In this document: piece by piece, positions 54,606 to 64,000 of the stretch
How positions within the stretch are numbered: position 1 is the first letter of the stretch
How the letters are laid out: the number at the start of each line of letters is the position of its first letter
DNA from: Micrococcales bacterium
GTDB taxonomy: Bacteria; Actinomycetota; Actinomycetes; Actinomycetales; Cellulomonadaceae
Direction: 5' to 3'
Length of the DNA: 64,000 nt
NCBI GenBank assembly: GCA_009777345.1
Contig: WRMB01000002.1
Span: 34,842 to 98,841, forward strand
Made by a program: the position numbers and the translations under genes
Notes under the pieces: generated by a model
The model's input: the letters and a program-made list of their open reading frames with translations, nothing else
Databases searched by the model: none
What the model was told of the DNA's origin: nothing

Positions 54606-56468
54606 TTGGCACCACCAGTTCGCCGGCAACGGCCGGTCCGTTCCCTCGTCGTCCTCGGCGTCGTGATCGTCGCGGTCTTCGGCTCCGTCCTGGCCGGTAC
54701 TCGGTGGAGCGACGCCACCTCGACGCCGAAGCTGGCGCTGGACCTGGTGGGCGGCACCCAGCTGATCCTCCAGCCGATCCCCACCGAGACCACCGGTCGA
54801 GAGGTCACCTCCGACGATATCAACCAGGCGATCGCGGTGATCCGCCAGCGGGTGGACGCCTCGGGCGTCGCCGAGGCGGAGATCTCCAGCCAGGGCGGTA
54901 ACAACATCGTCGTCTCGCTGCCGGGTACACCGTCGAGAGCCACCCTGGACCTGGTCACCACGTCGGCCAAGATGGAGTTCCGGCCGGTGCTCGTCTACAC
55001 CCCGGTCGGGACACCCACGGACACGCCGTCGCCGACCGCCACCGACCCGGCAGAGACCGACCCGGCAGACGGCGAGCCTGCCGAGGACGGGACGGACCCC
55101 GCGACCGGCGAAGGCGGCGAGGGCACCGACCCCGCGACCGACGAGTCGACGGCTGAGCCGACCGAAGACCCGTCGCGTCCGGCCGAACCGTCGTCCCCCT
55201 CGGACGTCGCCTACTACGTCACCGCGCAGGTGCAGCAGGAGTTCGACGAGCTGGACTGCACCGTCCCGGAGAACCGCCTCGGGCGGGTCGGGAAGACCGA
55301 CGCGGCGTTCGTCACCTGCGATGCCGATCCTGACAGCCTGAGCAAGTACATCCTCGGTCCGGTAGAGGTCGAGGGCGCCCGGATCGCCAAGGCCAGCTCG
55401 GGTCTGGAGACGCTGGCCAACGGCGTGGTAGGGACCCGGTGGGTGGTCAACCTCGAGTTCGACTCCAAGGGCACCAGCCAGTTCGGGGCGGTGAGCAAGC
55501 GTCTGCTCCCCCTGCCGGAGCCGACGAACCGGTTCGGCATCGTGCTGGACGGTCTGGTGGTCTCGGCACCGTCGATCAACGCGGAGATCCTCAACGGCAA
55601 GGCGGAGATCTCCGGCAGCTTCGACCGGACGTCCGCGGCCACGCTGGCCCAGCAGCTGAGGTTCGGCTCCCTGCCGGTCAGCTTCGAGAAGAAGAGCGAA
55701 GACCGGATCTCCGCCACCCTCGGCTCCGAACAGCTGCAGAAGGGTCTGATCGCGGGTCTGATCGGCCTGCTGCTGGTCGTGGTGTACTCCGTCGCGCAGT
55801 ACCGGGTGCTCGGCCTGCTCACCGTCGGGTCGCTGGGGATCGCGGCCGTCAGCACCTACGGCTTTATCACGCTGCTGTCGTGGACGCAGGGCTACCGGCT
55901 GTCGCTGGCGGGGGTCGGTGGTCTGATCGTCGCGATCGGTATCACCGCCGACTCGTTCATCGTGTACTTCGAACGTATCCGGGACGAGCTGCGCGAGGGT
56001 CGCACCCTGGGCGCGGCGGTGGAGCACGGCTGGGCCCGGGCCCGGCGGACCATCCTGGCGTCGGACGCGGTGAACTTCCTGGCCGCGATCGTGCTGTACG
56101 TGGTGTCCGTCGGCGGGGTGCGCGGCTTCGCGTTCACCCTGGGCCTGACCACGCTGATCGACCTGGTCGTCGTGTTCGGCTTCACCCACCCGATGATGCA
56201 GATCATCGCCCGGCACCGGTTCTTCGCCGAGGGGCACGCGCTGTCCGGTCTGGACCCGCGTCGGCTCGGGGTGGCCCCGCGCTACGCCGGTCGAGGCCGG
56301 GTGTCGCGACCGGCCGCTGCCTCGGACGTGTCGGACGCTGACGAGCCGGACACGCTGGTGCCGGCGGGCCCGCCCGCTATGACGATCGCGGAGAGACGCG
56401 CCGCGGCCCGGCGAGCGGGTGCCGACCCGGCTGTCGATCCTTCCGACGACGAGGGGAGCGTGCGCTGA
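54606..56468 (+). CDS. secD: Protein translocase subunit SecD
   Basis: Proton-driven accessory subunit of the Sec translocon, 620 residues. A first membrane helix (VVLGVVIVAVFGSVLAG) leads into the large extracytoplasmic domain, which carries a low-complexity Thr/Pro/Asp/Glu insertion (~135-210) as in other actinobacteria. Five helices follow, with IAGLIGLLLVVVYSVAQYR and the conserved DxxR-type loop. The start is TTG 54606, with GAGGAAG upstream. SecF begins at the last base of the stop. Confidence 0.93.
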   Translation: MAPPVRRQRPVRSLVVLGVVIVAVFGSVLAGTRWSDATSTPKLALDLVGGTQLILQPIPTETTGREVTSDDINQAIAVIRQRVDASGVAEAEISSQGGNNIVVSLPGTPSRATLDLVTTSAKMEFRPVLVYTPVGTPTDTPSPTATDPAETDPADGEPAEDGTDPATGEGGEGTDPATDESTAEPTEDPSRPAEPSSPSDVAYYVTAQVQQEFDELDCTVPENRLGRVGKTDAAFVTCDADPDSLSKYILGPVEVEGARIAKASSGLETLANGVVGTRWVVNLEFDSKGTSQFGAVSKRLLPLPEPTNRFGIVLDGLVVSAPSINAEILNGKAEISGSFDRTSAATLAQQLRFGSLPVSFEKKSEDRISATLGSEQLQKGLIAGLIGLLLVVVYSVAQYRVLGLLTVGSLGIAAVSTYGFITLLSWTQGYRLSLAGVGGLIVAIGITADSFIVYFERIRDELREGRTLGAAVEHGWARARRTILASDAVNFLAAIVLYVVSVGGVRGFAFTLGLTTLIDLVVVFGFTHPMMQIIARHRFFAEGHALSGLDPRRLGVAPRYAGRGRVSRPAAASDVSDADEPDTLVPAGPPAMTIAERRAAARRAGADPAVDPSDDEGSVR

Positions 56469-57562
56469 TGGCACAGGGTTTCGGCGCCTGGGGCAACGAC
56501 CTGTACACCGGTCGTCGCTCGTACCAGATCGTGGCGCACCGCCGGTGGTGGTACCTGCTCGGCCTGGCGACCGCGGTCGTCGCGCTGGTGCTGCTGCTGG
56601 TCAAGCCGGGCCTCAACCCGGGCATCGAGTTCAGCGGCGGTACCCAGCTGACCTTGTCGGACGTCGCTTCGCCCTCGCAGGACCGGGCCGTGTCCACGGT
56701 GCGCGGGGTGGTCCCGGACGCCTCGCCGAAGGTGGTCAACGTCGGCGAGCACGGGCTGCGCATCCAGATGTCCGAGCTCGACGACGCGGACGTCCCCGAG
56801 CTGGTCACCCGGCTGGCGGACGCCTTCAACGTCTCCGAGGACCAGATCTCCCACACCTTCATCGGTCCCACCTGGGGCAAGGACGTATCGAACAAGACGC
56901 TGACCGGTATCGGCTGGTTCCTGCTCTTTGTCACCGGCGTGATGACGGTGTACTTCCGCAACTGGCGGATGGCAGTCGGGGCGCTGGTCGCCCTGTTCCA
57001 CAACCTGATCGTCACCGGTGGGGTGTACGCCGCGGTGGGCTGGGAAGTGACCCCGGCCACCGTCGTCGGGTTCCTCACCATCATGGGCTACTCGATCTAC
57101 GACACGGTCGTGGTGTTCGACAAGGTCCGGGAGAACACCGCCGACACGCTGGTCCAGTCGCGCTACACCTATGCGGAGAAGGCGAACCTGGCGGTCAACC
57201 AGACCATGGTCCGGTCCATCAACACCTCCGTGGTCGCGCTGCTGCCGGTCGGGGCGATCCTGGCCGTCGGGGCCTTCATCCTGCACGCTGGCACCTTGCG
57301 CGATATCGCGCTGGCCCTGTTCGTCGGCATCGCGGTGGGCACGGTCTCGTCGATCTTCCTGGCCACGCCGATCACGGTGACGCTGCGCGAGCTGCGGCCG
57401 GACGTCAAGGCCCACAACCGCAAGGTGCTCGCCGCCCGCGCGACCGCCGCCGGTGCGGCCCCGGGCACGACCGACGACGCGCCGCCGCCGGTCAGGGTCG
57501 GCCAGCTCCACCCCGGTGCGCACCAGGGGCAGGCCGCCCAGCCGAGACGGAAGAAGCGATGA
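56468..57562 (+). CDS. secF: Protein translocase subunit SecF
   Basis: Partner of SecD, 364 residues with six membrane helices: GIEFSGGTQL in the extracytoplasmic domain and GYSIYDTVVVFDKVRENT in the proton-relay helix. A disordered Ala/Pro/Gln-rich tail ends in RRKKR. It shares one base with secD (TGATG) and overlaps apt by four. Confidence 0.95.
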   Translation: MAQGFGAWGNDLYTGRRSYQIVAHRRWWYLLGLATAVVALVLLLVKPGLNPGIEFSGGTQLTLSDVASPSQDRAVSTVRGVVPDASPKVVNVGEHGLRIQMSELDDADVPELVTRLADAFNVSEDQISHTFIGPTWGKDVSNKTLTGIGWFLLFVTGVMTVYFRNWRMAVGALVALFHNLIVTGGVYAAVGWEVTPATVVGFLTIMGYSIYDTVVVFDKVRENTADTLVQSRYTYAEKANLAVNQTMVRSINTSVVALLPVGAILAVGAFILHAGTLRDIALALFVGIAVGTVSSIFLATPITVTLRELRPDVKAHNRKVLAARATAAGAAPGTTDDAPPPVRVGQLHPGAHQGQAAQPRRKKR

Positions 57563-58107
57563 CCCAGACCAGCCCCGTCCCACCCGGTCTGTCGGCCCGC
57601 ATCGACGCCCTGCTGCGGCAGGTGCCGGACTTTCCCGAACCTGGGGTGGTGTTCCGCGATATCACCCCGCTGCTGGCCGACGCGGCGGCCTTCGCCGCGA
57701 CCATCGCCGCGGTCGCCGCGACCCCGACCGTACCGGTCGACCTGGTGGTCGGGATCGAGTCGCGCGGGTTCGTGCTGGCGGCACCCGTCGCCACCCACCT
57801 CGGCGTCGGGCTGGCGCTGGTCCGCAAGGCGGGCAAGCTACCCGGGCCGACCGTCGCCGAGAGCTACACGCTGGAGTACGGCACCGCCACGGTCGAGGTA
57901 CACCCGTTCACGGTGCCGGACGGTTCCCGGGTGCTGGTGGTCGACGACGTGCTCGCCACCGGCGGCACCGCGGCGGCTTCCGTGCGGCTGCTGGAACGGT
58001 GCGGTGCCGATGTCGTCCAGCTCACCTTCCTGGTCGAGCTGCTGGGGCTGGACGGTCGGGCCCAGCTGCCCGACGTCCCGGCCACAGCGCTGCTCGCCCT
58101 GCCGTAG
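57559..58107 (+). CDS. apt: Adenine phosphoribosyltransferase
   Basis: Purine salvage enzyme converting adenine and PRPP to AMP, 182 residues. The family N-terminus DFPEPGVVFRDITPLL and the PRPP loop VLVVDDVLATGGTAAA are intact. ATG 57559 overlaps the secF stop by four bases, the usual secDF-apt-relA order. Confidence 0.95.
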   Translation: MTQTSPVPPGLSARIDALLRQVPDFPEPGVVFRDITPLLADAAAFAATIAAVAATPTVPVDLVVGIESRGFVLAAPVATHLGVGLALVRKAGKLPGPTVAESYTLEYGTATVEVHPFTVPDGSRVLVVDDVLATGGTAAASVRLLERCGADVVQLTFLVELLGLDGRAQLPDVPATALLALP

Positions 58108-58221
58108 CCACGGTCCACGACCACCGGACCGCGCCGGTGAGTACGCTGAACCAGCGGGACGTCCAGGGCTGCGTAGACTCAGACCTCCGGGAGCCGACCG
58201 GCGGGCGAGGGAGGTGCACAG

Positions 58222-60549
58222 ATGGGCGAGCGAGCCGCTGACGACCTGTCTGTGCCGTCCGTCTCCGGCCCGGACACCCAGCAGACCGCGGCCGCGCGGG
58301 TCCGGTCTCGTCTCGCCCGGTTCGGCGGGCGGTCCACCGTCGCGTTCCCCGCGATCGAACCGGTCCTGGCGGCGGTGCGCGACAACCACCCGAAGGCCGA
58401 CGTCGCGGTGATCGAGCAGGCCTTCGTCGTCGCCGAGCGGGCCCACCGGGGGCAGCTGCGCAAGAGCGGGGACCTGTACATCACCCACCCCATCGCCGTG
58501 GCGACGATCCTCGCCGAGCTGGGCATGACATCGTCCACCCTGGCCGCGGCGCTGCTGCACGACACGGTGGAGGACACCGACTACTCCCTGACCCAGCTGA
58601 CCGAGGACTTCGGCGACGAGATCGCGATGCTCGTCGACGGGGTGACCAAGCTCGACAAGGTCACCTACGGCGACGCCGCCCAGGCCGAGACGGTACGCAA
58701 GATGGTCGTGGCCATGTCCCGCGATATCCGGGTGCTGGTCATCAAGCTGGCCGACCGGCTGCACAACTCCCGGACCCTGCAGTACGTCCCGGCGGCCTCG
58801 GCCCAGCGCACGGCTCACGAGACCCTGGAGATCTACGCCCCGCTGGCGCACCGCCTGGGCATGAACACCATCAAGTGGGAGCTGGAGGACCTGTCCTTCG
58901 CCACGCTCTACCCGAAGGTCTACGACGAGCTGGTGCACCTGGTCTCCGAACGGGCCCCGGCCCGGGAGGAGTACCTGGCGAAGGTACGCGACGAGGTGGT
59001 CGCCGACCTGCGCACCGCCAAGATCAAGGCCGTGGTGACCGGACGGCCCAAGCACTACTACTCGATCTACCAGAAGATGATCGTGCGGGGCCGTGACTTC
59101 GCGGACATCTACGACCTGGTCGGCGTCCGGGTCCTGGTCGACACCGTCCGTGACTGCTACGCGGCGCTGGGGGTGCTGCACGCGCACTGGAACCCGGTGC
59201 CGGGCCGGTTCAAGGACTACATCGCGATGCCGAAGTTCAACCTGTACCAGTCGCTGCACACGACGGTGATCGGGCCGGACGGCAAACCGGTGGAGATCCA
59301 GATCCGGACGCACGACATGCACCGGCGGGCCGAGTACGGCGTCGCGGCGCACTGGAAGTACAAGGAGAGCTCGAAGTCCACGCGTACCGACGAGGTGGAC
59401 CTGTCCAGCGATATGGCCTGGTTGCGCCAGCTGGTCGACTGGCAGCGGGAGACAGCCGACCCGAGCGAGTTCCTGGACTCGCTGCGGTTCGAGATCGCCG
59501 GGTCGGAAGTCTACGTCTTCACCCCGAAGGGCGACGTCATCGCCCTGCCCCAGGGTTCCACCCCGGTGGACTTCGCCTACGCGGTGCACACCGAGGTCGG
59601 GCACCGCACCATGGGGGCGCGGGTCAACGGGCGGCTGGTGCCGCTGGACTCGGCCCTGGAGAACGGCGACGTGGTGGACGTGTTCACGTCCAAGTCGGAG
59701 ACGGCGGGCCCCTCCCAGGACTGGCTGTCGTTCGTCAAGAGCCCCCGGGCGCGCAACAAGATCCGGCAGTGGTTCTCCAAGGAGCGCCGTGAGGAGGCGG
59801 TCGAGCGGGGCAAGAACGCCATCGCCAAGGCCATGCGCAAGCAGAACCTGCCGATCCAGCGGCTGCTGTCGCACGAGGCCCTGGTGGCGCTGGCCCAGGA
59901 GATGCGCTTCCCCGACGTCAGCGGGCTGTACGCGGCGATAGGCGAGCAGCAGGTCGCGGCGACCACCGTCGTGACCCGGCTGGTGTCGTCCATCGGGGGA
60001 GAACCAGCCCATGAGGAAGACCTGGCCGAGGTCGCCCGGCCCGGGGTGCGGCGCAGGCCCCGCGACGGTGACCCGGGTGTCACCGTCCGCGGCGTCGACG
60101 ACGTGTGGGTCAAGCTGGCCAAGTGCTGCACCCCGGTGCCGGGAGACCCGATCGTCGGGTTCGTCACCCGCGGGTCGGGGGTGTCGGTGCACCGGACGGA
60201 CTGCATCAACGTGGAGGGGCTGCGCCGCGAGCCCGAGCGCATCGTGGACGTCAAGTGGAGCCACACCAGCTCCCAGCTGTTCCTCGTGAAGATCCAGGTC
60301 GAGGCGCTGGACCGGGCCCGGCTGCTGTCCGACGTGGCCCGGGTGCTGTCCGACCACCACGTGAACATCCTCTCCGCGGCGGTCTCGACCTCGCGGGACC
60401 GGGTGGCGCTGTCCCGGTTCGAGTTCGAGATGGCCGAGCCGTCGCACCTGGCCTCGGTGCTGGCCGCCGTGCGCAAGGTCGAGGGCGTCTACGACGTGTA
60501 CCGGATCACCGGCGCCAAGGCGGCTGCCGAACCTGTGGTCCGGGCCTGA
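58222..60549 (+). CDS. relA: Bifunctional (p)ppGpp synthetase/hydrolase
   Basis: Stringent-response enzyme, 775 residues. The hydrolase HD domain is intact ([15 protein letters not shown]), followed by the synthetase ([22 protein letters not shown]; RxKD charge reversal motif read as RFKD), TGS ([22 protein letters not shown]), a zinc-finger-like [13 protein letters not shown] region and a C-terminal ACT domain. GGGAGG upstream sets ATG 58222, and TAGACT about 50 bases upstream is a likely -10 box. HD residues indicate that it can also degrade (p)ppGpp. Confidence 0.96.
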   Translation: MGERAADDLSVPSVSGPDTQQTAAARVRSRLARFGGRSTVAFPAIEPVLAAVRDNHPKADVAVIEQAFVVAERAHRGQLRKSGDLYITHPIAVATILAELGMTSSTLAAALLHDTVEDTDYSLTQLTEDFGDEIAMLVDGVTKLDKVTYGDAAQAETVRKMVVAMSRDIRVLVIKLADRLHNSRTLQYVPAASAQRTAHETLEIYAPLAHRLGMNTIKWELEDLSFATLYPKVYDELVHLVSERAPAREEYLAKVRDEVVADLRTAKIKAVVTGRPKHYYSIYQKMIVRGRDFADIYDLVGVRVLVDTVRDCYAALGVLHAHWNPVPGRFKDYIAMPKFNLYQSLHTTVIGPDGKPVEIQIRTHDMHRRAEYGVAAHWKYKESSKSTRTDEVDLSSDMAWLRQLVDWQRETADPSEFLDSLRFEIAGSEVYVFTPKGDVIALPQGSTPVDFAYAVHTEVGHRTMGARVNGRLVPLDSALENGDVVDVFTSKSETAGPSQDWLSFVKSPRARNKIRQWFSKERREEAVERGKNAIAKAMRKQNLPIQRLLSHEALVALAQEMRFPDVSGLYAAIGEQQVAATTVVTRLVSSIGGEPAHEEDLAEVARPGVRRRPRDGDPGVTVRGVDDVWVKLAKCCTPVPGDPIVGFVTRGSGVSVHRTDCINVEGLRREPERIVDVKWSHTSSQLFLVKIQVEALDRARLLSDVARVLSDHHVNILSAAVSTSRDRVALSRFEFEMAEPSHLASVLAAVRKVEGVYDVYRITGAKAAAEPVVRA

Positions 60550-60550
60550 C

Positions 60551-61141
60551 TCACCAGTCCCCTAGGCGGGCGAGCACGGTGCGGGCGCGGCAGGCGCCGC
60601 GGCGGCGGGCGAGCCTGGTCAGCACGGCTGCCGGGTCGGCCCCCATATCGCACAGGGCGGTCAGGGTGGGCCAGAGCGGGTCGGCGCTGGGTTCGGGTCC
60701 GTCGACTCTGGGTTCGTCGGTACCGAGCACCAGGACCAGGTCCAGCAGGGTCCGGGTCGGGGTGGTCACCGGGCGCCTGCCGAGCACCTGGACGTCGGGG
60801 GCAGCCAGCTGGGCCTCGGAGCAACGCCGGTCCGGAGCCGGATCGACCCGACGGCCCGGCGGGACGAGCAGGTCCAGCCGCCAGGGCGGGTCACCACCCA
60901 GGTGCACCCAGGCGGCGCTGCGGCGGCCGACGACAGACTTCACAGGCAGCGGCCCGGGCAGCGCCTGGGCCCGGTGGTCGGCGGTCTCGACGATATCGGC
61001 GCGCAGCGCGCAGCCGCTGGTGAGCCTGCGGTAGCAGCCGTCGGCGAGCAGCCCCGCCCAGGTATCCGCCGGAACCTCGGTGGAACGCAGCAGGACGGGC
61101 GGCGGCGCGTCACGGTGTCTCAGATCGTGCAGCACGTCCAC
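60551..61141 (-). CDS. Conserved protein of unknown function between relA and hisS
   Basis: About 196 residues from GTG 61141 (the ORF track extends to 61321, across repeat and hairpin DNA that is unlikely to be coding). The pattern VPADTWAGLLADGCYRRLTSGCALRAD ... GRRSAAWVHLGGDPPWRLDLLVPPGRR ... TTPTRTLLDLV resembles the short actinobacterial proteins, sometimes annotated as AbiEi-like or unnamed, found beside hisS. No catalytic motif. The start is uncertain; GTG 61135 is equally possible. Confidence 0.6.
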   Translation of the reverse strand: MDVLHDLRHRDAPPPVLLRSTEVPADTWAGLLADGCYRRLTSGCALRADIVETADHRAQALPGPLPVKSVVGRRSAAWVHLGGDPPWRLDLLVPPGRRVDPAPDRRCSEAQLAAPDVQVLGRRPVTTPTRTLLDLVLVLGTDEPRVDGPEPSADPLWPTLTALCDMGADPAAVLTRLARRRGACRARTVLARLGDW

Positions 61142-61195
61142 GAGGACGAGCCTGGCACAGCCGCCCGCCCGCCCGCCGACAGAGCTGTGGACGCA

Positions 61196-61276
61196 GCAGG
61201 ACGGCGGGACGGTTCCGACAGGGGCAGGACGGTGGGGGCAGGGGCAGGACAGTAGGAACTGTCCCCACTGTCCTGC
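61196..61276. repeat. Dispersed repeat and hairpin upstream of gene 60551 and downstream of hisS
   Basis: Words GCAGGACGG and GGACGGTTCC (61196-61216), then GCAGGACGGTGGGGG (61224-61238), repeat the pknL intergenic element. A hairpin, GCAGGACAGT (61244-61253) with ACTGTCCTGC (61267-61276), follows and is positioned to terminate hisS transcription. Confidence 0.55.
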
Positions 61277-61290
61277 GGGGTCGTGGATAT

Positions 61291-62658
61291 CTAGGGTGTG
61301 CCGGGTACGACGCGGGGCCACCAGTCGGCGGTGGGCGGCGTCCAGGTGTCGGGGTCGGCCGGTCGTTGCTCGCCGGAACGGATGTCCTTGACCTCGTCGG
61401 TCTCGCCGGGGAACCAGACGTAGGGGATACCGCGCCGGTCGGCGTGCGCGATCTGCTTGCCGAACTTGGCGGCGGTCGGTGCCACCTCTACCGGGATGCC
61501 GCGGGCCCGCAGCGCCAGGGCCACCCGGTCCGAGGCGTCGCGGTGGTCCTCGGACGTGACGGCGACGAGCACCGCCGACGGCACCGACCGGGTGGCGGTG
61601 ACCAGGTCGGCCGACAGCAGCCGGGACACCAGCCGGGTCACCCCGACCGACAGCCCGACGCCCGGGTAGGTGCGCGTCCCGTCGGAGGCCAGGGTGTCGT
61701 ACCGGCCGCCGGAGCAGATCGAGCCGAGCGGTTCGTGGCCGACGAGCACCGTCTCGTACACCGACCCGGTGTAGTAGTCCAGGCCGCGGGCGATCTTCAG
61801 ATCGGCGACGACCGTGCCGGGTGCCCGTCGCGCGGCGGCGCCGACCAGTGCGGCCAGCTCGGCCAGACCTTGGTCCAGCAGTTCGTCAGACACGCCGTGC
61901 CGGGCGGCCAGCGCCGCGACGGCGTCGGTCACCGACTCGTCCTCGCCGTGCAGCCCGGCCAGCTCCAGGACCGCGGCGGCCTGGGTGGCGGAGGCCCCGG
62001 CCGCGGTACCGAGCAGCGCGGCGACGGCGTCCGGGCCGATCTTGTCCAGCTTGTCCACCGCGCGCAGCACCGGCTCCACCTCGGCCAGGCCCAGCCCGCG
62101 GGCGAAGCCCTCGACGACGCGCCGGTTGTTCACTGCGATCCGCACCGGTGGCACCCCGATATCGCGCAGCGCGGCGAACGCGTCGGCGATGACCAGCGGC
62201 AGCTCGACCTCGACGTGGTACGGCAGCGTGTCCGCACCGACGACGTCGATATCGGCCTGGGTGAACTCGCGGAACCGGCCGTCCTGCGGCCGTTCGCCGC
62301 GCCACACCTTCTGGATCTGGTACCGCCGGAACGGGAAGGTCAGACGCCCGGCGTTCTCCAGCACGTACCGGGCGAACGGCACGGTGAGGTCGAAGTGCAG
62401 GCCCAGCGTTCCCCGGTCGGCCGGGACGGGGTCACGGTCGAGGTCTTCGGCCTCCTGGAGGCGGCGCAGCAGGTACACCTCCTTGGACGTCTCGCCCTTG
62501 CGCAGCAGCTGGTCCAGAGGTTCGACGGCCCGGGTCTCGATCCCCGCGAAGCCGTGCAGCTCGAAGGTGCGGCGCAGCGCGTCGAGCACGTGCTGCTCCA
62601 CCAGCCGACCGGTGGGGAGCCATTCGGGGAAACCAGACAGGGGGCGGGGACGGGCCAT
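61291..62658 (-). CDS. hisS: Histidyl-tRNA synthetase
   Basis: Class II synthetase, 455 residues. LHFDLTVPFARYV (motif 2 region), VWRGERPQDGRFREFTQADIDVVG, the histidine-binding ARGLDYYTGSVYE and SGGRYDTLASDG are present, with a C-terminal anticodon domain. The KGETSKEVYLLRRLQE insertion marks the longer form typical of Micrococcales-like lineages. The start is ATG 62658, where homology begins (MARPRPLSGFPEW). A repeat shared with pdxT (62684-62712) lies just upstream. Confidence 0.94.
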   Translation of the reverse strand: MARPRPLSGFPEWLPTGRLVEQHVLDALRRTFELHGFAGIETRAVEPLDQLLRKGETSKEVYLLRRLQEAEDLDRDPVPADRGTLGLHFDLTVPFARYVLENAGRLTFPFRRYQIQKVWRGERPQDGRFREFTQADIDVVGADTLPYHVEVELPLVIADAFAALRDIGVPPVRIAVNNRRVVEGFARGLGLAEVEPVLRAVDKLDKIGPDAVAALLGTAAGASATQAAAVLELAGLHGEDESVTDAVAALAARHGVSDELLDQGLAELAALVGAAARRAPGTVVADLKIARGLDYYTGSVYETVLVGHEPLGSICSGGRYDTLASDGTRTYPGVGLSVGVTRLVSRLLSADLVTATRSVPSAVLVAVTSEDHRDASDRVALALRARGIPVEVAPTAAKFGKQIAHADRRGIPYVWFPGETDEVKDIRSGEQRPADPDTWTPPTADWWPRVVPGTP

Positions 62659-62683
62659 GCCTGAGATCCTGCCACCTCCCGCC

Positions 62684-62712
62684 CCGGTATCCCCGCCAGC
62701 GGGGCGGCAGGT
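62684..62712. repeat. Hairpin motif shared with the pdxT insertion
   Basis: CCGGTATCCCCGCCAGCGGG (62684-62703), with a GGGG/CCCC stem, continues GCGGCAGGT and matches the pdxT copy (from 50731) apart from three bases. It lies about 30 bases upstream of the hisS start. Confidence 0.5.
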
Positions 62713-62757
62713 GCCCACGACGCGAAGCCGTACCGCGCCTGGCCCGCGCACGGGATT

Positions 62758-62778
62758 AGACTGTCCCGGGCCGGGACA
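62758..62778 (+). promoter_or_regulatory. -10 box and palindrome before the isomerase gene
   Basis: TAGACT (62758-62763) is followed by TGTCCCGG-G-CCGGGACA (62762-62778), a perfect palindrome that would cover the transcription start and first bases of the leader. An operator or 5' hairpin are both possible. Confidence 0.45.
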
Positions 62779-62867
62779 CCCGACCGGCGAGCGGTCGACC
62801 CTGCTCGTCCGGGATTGGTCGACCGGGTACCGACGAAGGGTGCTGGCCCGGCGCGAGGAGGAGGACG

Positions 62868-63668
62868 GTGGGGAGCAAGAAGGCCCGCGAGCGCGAGTAC
62901 GCTCGCCGCCGCTATGCCAAGCAGGTGGCCCGGATGACCAGGGCGCAGCAGCGTCGTCGTCGTTACCAGATGGTCGCGCTGATCACGGTGGGGGCGCTCG
63001 TGGTCGGCGGGGGCGTCACCGCGCTGCTGGTCACCCGCGACGACGGCGGACCTGCCGCGACGGACACGGCCACAGACCCGTTCCCCGTGGCCCCGATGCC
63101 GCCGCCGCCCGACCCGGCGCTGGCCGAGGGCCGGACCTGGTCGGGCACGATCGACCTCTACCAGGACGGGCTCTACCAGGACGGAGCCGAAGGCGACCCG
63201 ACCGCCGGGACGCTCCAGGTCGAGCTCGACGGCGCAGCGGCGCCGCAGGCGGTCGCCAGCTTCGTCTACCTTGCCCAGACGGGCTTCTTCGACGGGCTGA
63301 CCTGCCACCGGCTGGTCGACGCCGAGCAGTTCGCCGTCCTGCAGTGCGGCGATCCGGAAGGCAACGGTATGGGTGGGCCCGAGTACAGGTTCGGACCGAT
63401 CGAGAACGCACCCGCGGACGACTTCTACCCGGCAGGCACCATCGCCATGGCCCGGGGGTCGGGTGACGGAGCGTCGATGGGGTCGCAGTTCTTCATCGTC
63501 TTCGCCGATACCGTGATCCCCTCCGACGCGGCCGGGGGGTACACGGTGTTCGGCCATATCACTTCGGGTCTGGACGTCGTGCAGCAGATTGCCGCGACTG
63601 GCATCCTGCCGGACAGCGAGTCGACGCCGGCCAGCCCCGTCACGATCCAGAAGGTGGAGACCCAGTGA
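62868..63668 (+). CDS. Membrane-anchored cyclophilin-type peptidyl-prolyl isomerase
   Basis: A 266-residue protein: a basic N-terminus, one membrane helix (VALITVGALVVGGGVTALLV, ~38-57), a Pro-rich spacer and a cyclophilin domain (ASFVYLAQTGFFDGLTCHRLVD, FAVLQCGDPEGNGMGGPEY, GASMGSQFFIVFAD). The active-site Arg of standard cyclophilins is seen in CHRLVD. The repeated GLYQDGLYQDG is a small duplication. GAGGAGGAGG precedes GTG 62868. It corresponds to Rv2582 (ppiB). The final base overlaps the next gene. Confidence 0.9.
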   Translation: MGSKKAREREYARRRYAKQVARMTRAQQRRRRYQMVALITVGALVVGGGVTALLVTRDDGGPAATDTATDPFPVAPMPPPPDPALAEGRTWSGTIDLYQDGLYQDGAEGDPTAGTLQVELDGAAAPQAVASFVYLAQTGFFDGLTCHRLVDAEQFAVLQCGDPEGNGMGGPEYRFGPIENAPADDFYPAGTIAMARGSGDGASMGSQFFIVFADTVIPSDAAGGYTVFGHITSGLDVVQQIAATGILPDSESTPASPVTIQKVETQ

Positions 63669-63829
63669 GCCAGACCACCCCGCCGAGACCGGTCGAGACC
63701 TCGGAGCAGGAGACACCCGGCCTCGTCGGTGCTGCGCCGGTGCCGACCACGGCGCCTGTGCCGAAGCCGCGTCCGACCCCCGCCGCCCTGGCCGGGCGGC
63801 CCGGGCCGCGTCCCGGTGGGCCGCCACCC

Positions 63830-64000
<171 letters not shown>

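Overview
This is a high-GC actinobacterial chromosomal segment, mostly core genome. It carries mycothiol synthesis (mshC), phosphatidylinositol mannoside synthesis (pgsA, patA-like, pimA), the ATPase of the mycobacterial-type proteasome (ARC/Mpa), a PASTA kinase next to an Rv2175c-like protein, and long stretches that follow Mycobacterium tuberculosis gene order (Rv2141c to Rv2115c, Rv2191 to Rv2173, and Rv2614c to Rv2580c). The DUF7455-type zinc protein between the principal sigma factor and a second gyrB/parE, and the long HisRS variant, suggest a Micrococcales-like lineage, but the family cannot be fixed from this window. Many genes look leaderless: a TANNNT -10 box sits 6 to 8 bases before the ATG or GTG.

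Layout. 1-9.2 kb: M20 peptidase (cut by the window edge), acidic protein, uppP, mshC, PAC2 protein, site-2 protease, trmI, ARC ATPase. 9.2-12.2 kb: a PIN toxin-antitoxin pair, an Lrp-type ligand-binding protein and a DnaQ/GIY-YIG nuclease, separated by large hairpins. 12.4-17.6 kb: ROK glucokinase, a Rv2183c-like membrane protein, acyltransferase, PPi-dependent phosphofructokinase overlapping class II DAHP synthase. 17.6-24.8 kb: PknL-like kinase, Rv2175c-like protein, polyprenyl synthase, lipoprotein, DUF4192 protein and the principal sigma factor. 24.9-34.9 kb: ParE toxin-antitoxin pair, membrane-anchored Hsp70-like protein, DUF7455 protein, sulfide:quinone oxidoreductase-like flavoprotein with a small partner, topoisomerase subunit B, ABC ATPase, NfeD and SPFH proteins. 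35-39.7 kb: heterodimeric ABC exporter and an RNA methyltransferase carrying an in-frame palindromic insertion.

39.7-42.2 kb is the one accessory patch: an AbrB/VapC pair, a FitAB-like pair, a truncated copy of the latter's toxin gene fused to a dnaE2 fragment, and possibly a transposase scrap. 42.2-50.9 kb: thrS-HIT-pgsA-patA-pimA as a tightly overlapping operon, then pdxS-nudix and pdxT (with its own in-frame palindromic insertion). 50.9-63.7 kb: yebC, ruvC (inverted relative to yebC and ruvAB), ruvAB, yajC-secD-secF-apt, relA, an unnamed conserved gene, hisS, a membrane peptidyl-prolyl isomerase and the first part of a likely DUF349 gene. The last ~110 bases are poly-G and look like a contig-end sequencing artefact.

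No rRNA, tRNA, CRISPR array, complete insertion sequence or prophage was seen. The most unusual signals are palindromic elements inserted in frame in two genes with relatives in intergenic hairpins, the inverted ruvC, a mosaic toxin/dnaE2 scar, helically phased repeats upstream of the SQR-like gene, and ARC without neighbouring proteasome genes.
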